Assembly: GCF_014651035.1 (NCBI RefSeq)
Contig: NZ_BMWC01000013.1
Location: 1-64,000 of the forward strand
Reading direction: 5' to 3'
Source: Streptomyces lomondensis
Lineage (GTDB): Bacteria; Actinomycetota; Actinomycetes; Streptomycetales; Streptomycetaceae
Length of the DNA stretch: 64,000 nt
Part shown: one piece after another, positions 1 through 7,100 of the stretch
Layout of the letters: each line of letters opens with the position of its first letter
Position numbering within the stretch: the stretch's first letter is position 1
Notes under the pieces: model-generated
Database searches by the model: none
Told to the model about the DNA's origin: nothing
What the model saw: only the letters and a program-made list of their open reading frames with translations
Position numbers and translations under genes: made by a program

Positions 1-50
1 CCGATGGTACTGCAGGGGGGACCCTGTGGGAGAGTAGGACGCCGCCGAAC
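1..50 (+). rRNA. rrf: 5S ribosomal RNA, 3' end only
   Basis: The first 50 bases match the 3' part of an actinobacterial 5S rRNA (GATGGTACTGCAGG, then GGAGAGTAGGACGCCGCC). The 5' part lies before the window, so this is the end of an rRNA operon. A strong terminator follows directly. The exact 3' end, around base 50, is estimated from the end of the terminal stem. Confidence 0.93.
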
Positions 51-61
51 AAATATTGAAT

Positions 62-103
62 GGGTTGGACCCTGAACTTCGGTTCAGGGTCCAACCCTTT
101 TTT
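62..103 (+). terminator. Intrinsic terminator of the rRNA operon
   Basis: A perfect 16-bp stem (62-77 with 82-97) closes a TTCG tetraloop and is followed by six Ts (98-103). It lies 11 nt after the 5S RNA end. This is a textbook Rho-independent terminator and the strongest in the window. Confidence 0.95.
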
Positions 104-149
104 GTTGCGCGTCACTTGAAGTTCACGTTGCGCAACCAGCATCCACAGC

Positions 150-827
150 ATGGGTACTGCTGCAATGCTCAGGGCCGCCGGTGTCGGACTCGGTGACGAG
201 GTCGTCGTGCCGGCCTTCGGGAACGTCGAGGTCGCCGAGGCCGTGGCCATGGCCGGGGCGCTGCCGGTGTTCGCCGACATAGATCCCGTCACCTACTGCC
301 TTGATCCCTTCGCTGTGGAAGCAGCGGTAACTCCGCGCACCGCGGCCGTCGTTGTCGTACACCGCTTCGGGCGGCTCGCCGACATCGCGCGGTTGCACGC
401 GGTGGGACAGCGGCACGGGCTGCTGGTGCTGGAGCAGGGCGAGTCCGAGGCGCCGTACGACGAGATAGCCCAGCGCCGGGAGCGGGCGGCGTATCTCGAC
501 GCGAAGTTGAGGGGCGTGCGGACGCCGGACGACGGCGACGGGCACACCTACCAGCAGTACGTCGTGCGGGTTCCGGGCAACGGGCGACCGGACCGGGACG
601 CCTTCGCGCGAGCCGTGCGGGCCCGGGGAGTCGAGGCCCGGGTGCCGGTGAAGACTCCGGTGCACCGGCTGCCCGAATTCCGGCGCTGTGTCTCTCTTCC
701 GGAGACGGAGCGAGCTGCCGACGAGACGCTCGCGCTGCCGGTGGACGCCACGCTGACCAAGCGGGACATGCAGCGGATCGTGTCGGCCTGTAATGCCCTC
801 GGAGGGCTTCTCCTGCCTGCCTTCTGA
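150..827 (+). CDS. Truncated DegT/DnrJ/EryC1/StrS aminotransferase-like protein, probably inactive
   Basis: The 225-residue product resembles two separated pieces of sugar aminotransferases. The N-terminal part has GDEVVVPAFGNVEVAEAV and PVFADIDPVTYCLDP, which match the early cofactor domain. The C-terminal part has YQQYVVRVPGNGRPDRDAFA and PVKTPVHRLPEF, which match the end of the fold. Family members have about 370-400 residues. The first ~50 residues are absent, and the central segment with the PLP-binding lysine is missing between LLVLEQGES and PYDEIAQRRERAA. An in-frame stop at 117-119 rules out a longer N-terminus from here. No Shine-Dalgarno sequence is visible before ATG 150. It sits between the rRNA terminator and tRNA-Thr. 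It may be a degenerate remnant or a small domain reused for another task; the reading frame is intact. Confidence 0.6.
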   Translation: MGTAAMLRAAGVGLGDEVVVPAFGNVEVAEAVAMAGALPVFADIDPVTYCLDPFAVEAAVTPRTAAVVVVHRFGRLADIARLHAVGQRHGLLVLEQGESEAPYDEIAQRRERAAYLDAKLRGVRTPDDGDGHTYQQYVVRVPGNGRPDRDAFARAVRARGVEARVPVKTPVHRLPEFRRCVSLPETERAADETLALPVDATLTKRDMQRIVSACNALGGLLLPAF

Positions 828-832
828 CGTGG

Positions 833-862
833 TTGGGAGCATGGGTCTGTTCGGGGTATGAT
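833..862 (+). promoter_or_regulatory. Promoter of tRNA-Thr
   Basis: TTGGGA (833-838), an 18-bp spacer and TATGAT (857-862) form a good vegetative promoter about 39 nt before the tRNA. The short leader contains a GCGGG/CCCGC hairpin. Confidence 0.7.
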
Positions 863-900
863 CTATTCCGTTGCCGCGGGGGAAACCCGCAGAGCGACAG

Positions 901-976
901 GCCCCTATAGCTCAGTCGGCAGAGCGTCTCCATGGTAAGGAGAAGGTCAACGGTTCGATTCCGTTTGGGGGCTCCA
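901..976 (+). tRNA. tRNA-Thr (anticodon GGT)
   Basis: A full cloverleaf folds: acceptor GCCCCTA (901-907) with TGGGGGC (966-972), D stem GCTC/GAGC, anticodon stem TCTCC/GGAGA around loop ATGGTAA, five-base variable loop, and T arm AACGG-TTCGATT-CCGTT. The anticodon is GGT (934-936), reading ACC and ACT threonine codons. The discriminator base is T and CCA is encoded (974-976). No integrase gene or duplicated 3' end is seen nearby. Confidence 0.96.
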
Positions 977-980
977 GCAG

Positions 981-1012
981 AAAAGGCCCCACCCTCGCGG
1001 GTGGGGCCTTTT
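981..1012. terminator. Bidirectional terminator between tRNA-Thr and osaC
   Basis: AAAAGGCCCCACCC (981-994), loop TCGC and GGGTGGGGCCTTTT (999-1012) form a perfect 14-bp stem with a T run on each strand. It can end both the tRNA transcript and the convergent osaC transcript. Confidence 0.92.
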
Positions 1013-1019
1013 GCATGTC

Positions 1020-3647
1020 CTAGTCCTTGTGGAGGCCCGGGACGCGCATCGCCAGGATCGCCATGTCGTCGGACGGGGCGTCCGACGCGAAGCGTTCCAC
1101 CGCGCGCATGATGCGGGCCGCGACCGCGCCGGCCGTGAGGCCCGTGCAGGTCGTGAGGACGTCCGCGAGGCCGTCGTCGCCCAGCATGCGGGCGCCTTCG
1201 CGGCGTTCGGTGACGCCGTCCGTGACGCACAGCAGGACGTCGCCCGGGTCGAGGGTGACCGTCTGCTCGTACAGCTCCAGGTCCTCGATGACGCCGAGGA
1301 GCGGCTGGGGTTCGGCGGCCGGTTCGACCGTGCCGTCCTGGCGCAGGCGCAGCGGGAGCGGGTGGCCGGCGCAGACGACCTTCAGCTCGGCGCTGCCGTC
1401 CTCCTGGGGCCGCATCTCGCCGTAGAGCAGGGTGAGGAAGCGGCTGCGGGCGCCTTCGTCGAGGATGGCGGAGTTGAGGCGCTCCAGGACCGTCGGGCCG
1501 CTGAGGCCCTCGCGGGCCAGGAGGCGCAGGGCGTGGCGGGCCAGGCCCGTCACCGCTGCCGCGTTCGGGCCCGTACCGCAGACGTCGCCGATGGCGAAGC
1601 CGTAGGCGCCGTCGCGGATGGGGAAGACGTCGTAGAAGTCGCCGCCGACCTCGTTGCCCTCGCCGGCCGCGCGGTAGATGACCTCGACCTCGACGCCCTC
1701 GATCTCCGGCAGCTCCGGGGGCAGGAGGCTGCGTTGGAGGGACTGGCTGATCGCCGTGCGCTCGGAGTAGAGGCGGGCGTTGTCCAGGGCCAGGGCGGCT
1801 CGGCGGGAGAGGTCCTCGGCGAGTTCCAGGATCTCCTGGCGGAAGTGCTCGTCGGTCGGCTTGCCCAGCGTCAGCATGCCGATGACGCGGTTGCGGGCGA
1901 CCAGGGGGAGGACGACCGTCTCGCCGCCGACGGCGGAGGCCGTGGCGAGGGTCGGGCCGATGCCGGGTGTGACCTGGCGGGTCGGGCCGCCGCTGAGGCC
2001 GAGGCTGCGCATGGAACTGCGCAGGGCCGCCTGGTGGGCCACCTCGCCGGGGGCCGTCCAGACGCGGGCGCCGGGCGTGGGCACCGGGTCGGGCGGCGGG
2101 ACCTTCGACAGCAGGGACTTGATGCCGTCGATGAGTTCCTCGTCCTCGTGCAGGACGTACGACAGGTACGGCTCGGAGGCCTGGTCGGCGATCGTGTAGA
2201 CGGCGCACCAGGTCGCCAGGGTCGGGACCGTCATCTGGGCCATCAGGGCCAGCGTCTGGTCGCGGTCGAGGGTGCCGGCCAGCAGGTCGGACGCCTCCAC
2301 CAGGAAGCTCAGGGAGCCGCGGCGCAGGCGCTCCAGTTCGCCCAGGCGGGCCGACTCGACGGCCAGGGCGATGCGGTCGGCGGCGAACTGCAGGCGCAGC
2401 GCCTCCTCGTTGGAATATCTGCCGGGTGCCTCGGCGGCGACACCCAGGGAGCCGGTGAGGCGGCCCTCCACCTTGAGGGGGACCGTGACGACGGAGCGCA
2501 TGCCCGTGCCGTTCAGCAGCGGCACGGCGCCCTGGACGGCCGTGAGGTCGTCGTGGACGGCCGGCATGCGGGCGGAGCCGTAGCGGCCGGTTCCAGCCTC
2601 GACGGGGACGCGGGCGAAGCGTTGGCGGGCCGAGGGCAGGCCCGTGGAGGCGCGGACCTCCAGTTCCGTCTCGTCATCCGTGGCGAGCAGGAGGAACGCC
2701 GAGTCGCCGTCGAGCATGTCGCGGGCGCGTTCGACCGTGCGCTGGAGGAGGCCGTCGAGGTCGTCCGGGGCGGGGGAGCCGATGAACACCTCGAAGGGGT
2801 CGGTGCTCTGGCCGTCGGAGCCGGTGGAGGTGTCGGAGGCGGGGATGCGCAGGGGCGTCTGAAGAACGGCCCGTTCGTGGTCGCGTACCAGGAGGCACAC
2901 GGTTGACGGTTCGCCGCCGGTGTCGCGGACGCGCAGGTGGGAGGCGTAGACGGGGGTCACGCGGCCGCCCGCGTCGCGGATGCCGTAGCTGCCCTCCCAG
3001 CGGGAGAGCCGGAGCGCCTCCGCGATGCCCGTGCTGGTGCCGGGGGTGTGCGGCCAGGCCGCGAGGTCGGTCAGGGGCTTGCCGGTGACCTGCTCGGCGG
3101 GGTAGCCGAAGAGCTCCTCGGCGTCCTCGTTCCAGGCGGAGATGTGGCCGGTGCGGTCGATCTGGATGACGGCCACGCGGACCCGGCCGTCGGCGAGCGG
3201 GAGGAGGTCGGCGGGGAGAGCCGGGCCGGCCGCGCGGGTGCCCACCACGCGCGCGGGGAGGTCGAGTTGGAACCAGACCGTCTTGTGGGTGGGGGTGTAC
3301 TCGACGCCCCAGCGGCCGGCCAGGGCCGCGCACAGCTGGAGGCCGCGGCCGCCCTCGCGGTCGGGGCTGCCCATGTTGACGGCCGTGCCCTGGAGGGGGA
3401 TCTCCCGCTCGGGGTAGCGGTCGGCGACCTCGATGCGCACGCCCTCGTCGCTGCGCAGGCACAGCACGTCGGCGGAGGTGCCGGCGTGGACCACGGCGTT
3501 GGTCACCAGTTCGCTGGTGAGAACGACGGCGTCGTCGACGATGTCGGCGAAGCCCCAGCCCTGGAGGGTGTCGCGGACGAAGGAGCGGGCGCTCGCGACC
3601 GATCGCCCGACGGGCTCGAAACTGGCGGCCGCGCGCGCGGTGATCAC
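1020..3647 (-). CDS. osaC: Multidomain sigma-factor regulator: HATPase, PAS, GAF and PP2C/SpoIIE phosphatase (OsaC-like)
   Basis: The 875-residue protein reads in order: an RsbW-type ATPase/anti-sigma domain (~1-135, N-box ELVTNAVVHAG), a PAS domain (~155-265, ISAWNEDAEELFGYP), two GAF-like regions (~300-460 and 480-640) and a PP2C/SpoIIE phosphatase (~660-875, EVGGDFYDVF, GDVCGTGP, SDDMAILAMRV). The start chosen is GTG 3647, because GAGGAG lies 4 nt before it and homologues begin at ITARAAASFEPVG; the frame stays open much further upstream. It is divergent from osaA. In S. coelicolor, OsaC is reported to restore sigma-B activity to resting levels after osmotic shock. By analogy it would bind a sigma factor through the kinase-like domain and dephosphorylate an anti-anti-sigma factor. 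No transmembrane segment is seen. Confidence 0.88.
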   Translation of the reverse strand: MITARAAASFEPVGRSVASARSFVRDTLQGWGFADIVDDAVVLTSELVTNAVVHAGTSADVLCLRSDEGVRIEVADRYPEREIPLQGTAVNMGSPDREGGRGLQLCAALAGRWGVEYTPTHKTVWFQLDLPARVVGTRAAGPALPADLLPLADGRVRVAVIQIDRTGHISAWNEDAEELFGYPAEQVTGKPLTDLAAWPHTPGTSTGIAEALRLSRWEGSYGIRDAGGRVTPVYASHLRVRDTGGEPSTVCLLVRDHERAVLQTPLRIPASDTSTGSDGQSTDPFEVFIGSPAPDDLDGLLQRTVERARDMLDGDSAFLLLATDDETELEVRASTGLPSARQRFARVPVEAGTGRYGSARMPAVHDDLTAVQGAVPLLNGTGMRSVVTVPLKVEGRLTGSLGVAAEAPGRYSNEEALRLQFAADRIALAVESARLGELERLRRGSLSFLVEASDLLAGTLDRDQTLALMAQMTVPTLATWCAVYTIADQASEPYLSYVLHEDEELIDGIKSLLSKVPPPDPVPTPGARVWTAPGEVAHQAALRSSMRSLGLSGGPTRQVTPGIGPTLATASAVGGETVVLPLVARNRVIGMLTLGKPTDEHFRQEILELAEDLSRRAALALDNARLYSERTAISQSLQRSLLPPELPEIEGVEVEVIYRAAGEGNEVGGDFYDVFPIRDGAYGFAIGDVCGTGPNAAAVTGLARHALRLLAREGLSGPTVLERLNSAILDEGARSRFLTLLYGEMRPQEDGSAELKVVCAGHPLPLRLRQDGTVEPAAEPQPLLGVIEDLELYEQTVTLDPGDVLLCVTDGVTERREGARMLGDDGLADVLTTCTGLTAGAVAARIMRAVERFASDAPSDDMAILAMRVPGLHKD

Positions 3648-4149
3648 AGAACTCCTCGACCGGTTCTCGACGTGCTGGGCTGCGGGGCCGACCGGCTCGC
3701 GCCGCTGATGCGGCAGGCCGCCCGTCGGCCGTGGGTCCGGGGGCTGTCCCCCCGGGATCAGTCCGGTGGTCATGTGTGCGGCCGCCCCTCCGATGCCCGC
3801 TCGTCTTCGTGCCACCGCCCAGGCCGGACGGACCGGCGCGGCTGGACAGCCGGATGCAAGGTTACTTACCTTCGCGGTCCATGCGGATGCCGGTCTGCAG
3901 TGTTTCCGTCCGGAGGGTGTGCGGACGATGTGCGAAGCTGCCGAACTGTTATGGCCTGGTTCGGCCGGGGTGAAACACTGGGCAAGCTTCTTGTGAAGGT
4001 CCGGGCAGGCTGCGTGCTGTAGGCGTACGGCGGGCAGCAGCCCCCTGGAACCGGCCTGGTATGCAGGGCAGAGAATACGCAGTAGTAACTGGTACGCCGA
4101 GCGGTACCGCGAGCACAGAGTGACGGTCGACCCCTGCGGGAGGGACACA
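3648..4149. other. Divergent osaC-osaA control region
   Basis: This 500-bp gap separates two divergent starts and shows no convincing small gene. It should hold both promoters. One candidate for osaA is TTGTGA (3991-3996), an 18-bp spacer and TGCTGT (4015-4020). An imperfect inverted repeat around AAGGTTACTTACCTT (about 3858-3872) could be an operator. I could not pick out a clear sigma-B-type GGGTAC box. Confidence 0.4.
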
Positions 4150-7100
4150 GTGGAGTCTGGCGCAGCGACGCGTGGCACGAAAACGCGCGCGAAAGGCGGA
4201 CAGTCCCCGAGGAACCAGGGCAAAGTGCGCAACGGCACCACTGAGGTGGACACGGCGGCGCTGAACCGGCTGATGGCGGCCCTGGTGTCCATGCGGGACG
4301 GGAACTTCCGCAAGCGGCTCACGGTGTCCGGCGACGGCGTGATGGCCGAGATCGCGGCGGTCTTCAACGAGGTGGCCGACCGCAATCTGCATCTGACGGG
4401 CGAGTTGTCCCGGGTGCGGCGGATGGTGGGCCGCGAGGGCAAGCTCACCGAGCGGCTGGAGACGGGCGCCTGCGAGGGCTCCTGGGCGACCGCGATCGAC
4501 AACTCGAACGCCCTGGTGGATGACCTGGTGCGGCCGGTTTCCGAGGTGGGCCGGGTGCTGTCGGCGGTGGCCGAGGGTGATCTGTCGCCGCGTATGGAGC
4601 TGCGGACGCAGGTGTCGGACGGGAATAGCCAGCCGCTGCGGGGTGAGTTCCTGAAGGTCGGGCGGACCGTCAACAATCTGGTCGACCAGTTGTCGACGTT
4701 CACCGACGAGGTCACGCGGGTGGCCAGTGAGGTGGGCACCGAGGGCAAGCTGGGCGGGCAGGCCCGGGTGCGCGGCATGTCGGGTTCGTGGCGGGATCTC
4801 ACGGACTCCGTCAACACGATGGCGTACCGGCTGACGGCCCAGGTGAGGGACATCGCGCTGGTGACGACGGCGGTCGCCAAGGGTGATCTGTCCCGGAAGG
4901 TCACGGTTCAGGTGGCCGGCGAGATGCTGGAGCTGAAGAACACCGTCAACACGATGGTGGACCAGCTCTCGGCGTTCTCCTCCGAGGTGACCCGGGTGGC
5001 CCGTGAGGTGGGCACGGAGGGCGCGCTGGGCGGTCAGGCGCAGGTGCCCGGGGTCGACGGTGTGTGGAAGGAACTCACCGATTCCGTGAACACCATGGCC
5101 GGGAACCTCACGGCCCAGGTGCGCGGGATCGCGGAGGTGACGACCGCGGTCGCCAACGGTGACCTGTCCCGGAAGGTGACCGTCCCGGCGCGCGGTGAGG
5201 TCGCACAGCTCGCCGACACGATCAACCAGATGACCGAGACGCTGCGGATCTTCGCGGACGAGGTCACGCGCGTGGCCAACGAGGTCGGCGCCGAGGGGCG
5301 GCTCGGCGGTCAGGCGAACGTGCCGGGTGCGGCGGGGACGTGGAAGGACCTCACCGATTCGGTGAACACGGTCTTCCGGAACCTGACCACCCAGGTGCGC
5401 GACATCGCCGCCGTGACGACGGCCGTGGCCAACGGTGACCTGTCGCAGAAGGTCACCGTGGACGTGGCCGGCGAGATGCTGGAGCTGAAGAACACCGTCA
5501 ACACGATGGTGGACCAGCTGTCCGCGTTCGGTGCCGAAGTGACCCGTGTGGCACGCGAGATCGGTGTCGAGGGTGAGCTGGGCGGCCAGGCGCAGGTGCC
5601 CGGGGCGGCCGGCACGTGGAAGGACCTGACGGACTCCGTCAACACGGCGTTCCGGAACCTCACCGGTCAGGTGAGGAACATCGCCCAGGTGACGACGGCG
5701 GTGGCCAACGGTGACCTGTCGCAGAAGGTCACGGTCGACGTCTCCGGCGAGATGCTCAAGCTGAAGAACACCGTGAACACGATGGTGGACCAGCTGTCGA
5801 GCTTCGCCGACCAGGTGACGCGGATGGCCCGGGACGTGGGTACGGAGGGCCGGCTCGGCGGTCAGGCCCGGGTGGACGGCGTGTCGGGCACCTGGAAGGA
5901 GCTCACCGACTCCGTCAACTCGATGGCCGGCAACCTCACCTCCCAGGTGCGCAACATCGCGCAGGTGACGACGGCCGTGGCCCGGGGCGACCTGTCGCAG
6001 AAGATCGACGTCGACGCGCGCGGCGAGATCCTGGAGCTGAAGAACACCATCAACACGATGGTCGACCAGCTGTCCGCCTTCGCGGACCAGGTGACCCGGG
6101 TCGCGCGCGAGGTGGGTACGGACGGCCGGCTGGGCGGTCAGGCGCAGGTGCCCGGGGTCGCCGGTGTGTGGCGTGACCTGACGGACTCCGTGAACGGCAT
6201 GGCCGGGAACCTCACCGCGCAGGTGCGCAACATCGCCCAGGTGGCGACCGCGGTGGCCCGGGGTGACCTGTCCCAGAAGATCACCGTGGACGCGCGCGGC
6301 GAGATCCTGGAGCTGAAGAACACCCTGAACACGATGGTGGACCAGCTGTCGTCGTTCGCCCAGGAGGTCACGCGTGTGGCCCGTGAGGTGGGTACGGAGG
6401 GCATCCTGGGTGGTCAGGCCGAGGTGCAGGGCGTCTCCGGCACCTGGAAGGACCTCACCCAGTCCGTGAACGGCATGGCGAACAACCTGACCATCCAGGT
6501 GCGCAACATCGCCGAGGTCACGACGGCGGTCGCCCGGGGTGATCTGTCGAAGAAGATCACCGTCGACGCCAAGGGCGAGATCCTGGAGCTCGTCACGACC
6601 GTCAACACGATGGTGGACCAGCTGTCGTCCTTCGCCGAGCAGGTGACCCGGGTGGCCCGTGAGGTGGGCACCGAGGGCATCCTGGGCGGCCAGGCGCACG
6701 TGCCGGGTGTCACGGGCATCTGGAAGGACCTGAGCGACAACGTCAACCTGATGGCCAAGAACCTCACCACTCAGGTGCGGAACATCTCCCAGGTGTCGGC
6801 GGCGGTCGCCAACGGTGACCTGACGCGGCAGGTGACGATCGAGGCGCGCGGTGAGGTCGCGCAGCTCGCCGACACCATCAACACGATGGTGAAGACGCTG
6901 AGTTCGTTCGCCGAGCAGGTCACCAAGGTGGCCCGTGAGGTGGGCACGGACGGCATCCTCGGCGGGCAGGCGCACGTACCCGGTGTGGCCGGTACGTGGA
7001 AGGACCTGACCGAGTCCGTGAACCAGATGGCGTCCAACCTGACCGGTCAGGTGCGCAACATCGCCATGGTGACCACGGCCATCGCCAAGGGCGATCTGAC

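Noticed and set aside
901..976. tRNA-Thr as an integration site for a mobile element
   Set aside because: No integrase, no duplicated tRNA 3' end and no change in gene content follow it.
3648..4904. N-terminal extension of osaC through the osaA start
   Set aside because: The frame is open, but GAGGAG before GTG 3647 and family alignment at ITARAAASFEPVG place the start there; the extension would read through the divergent control region.
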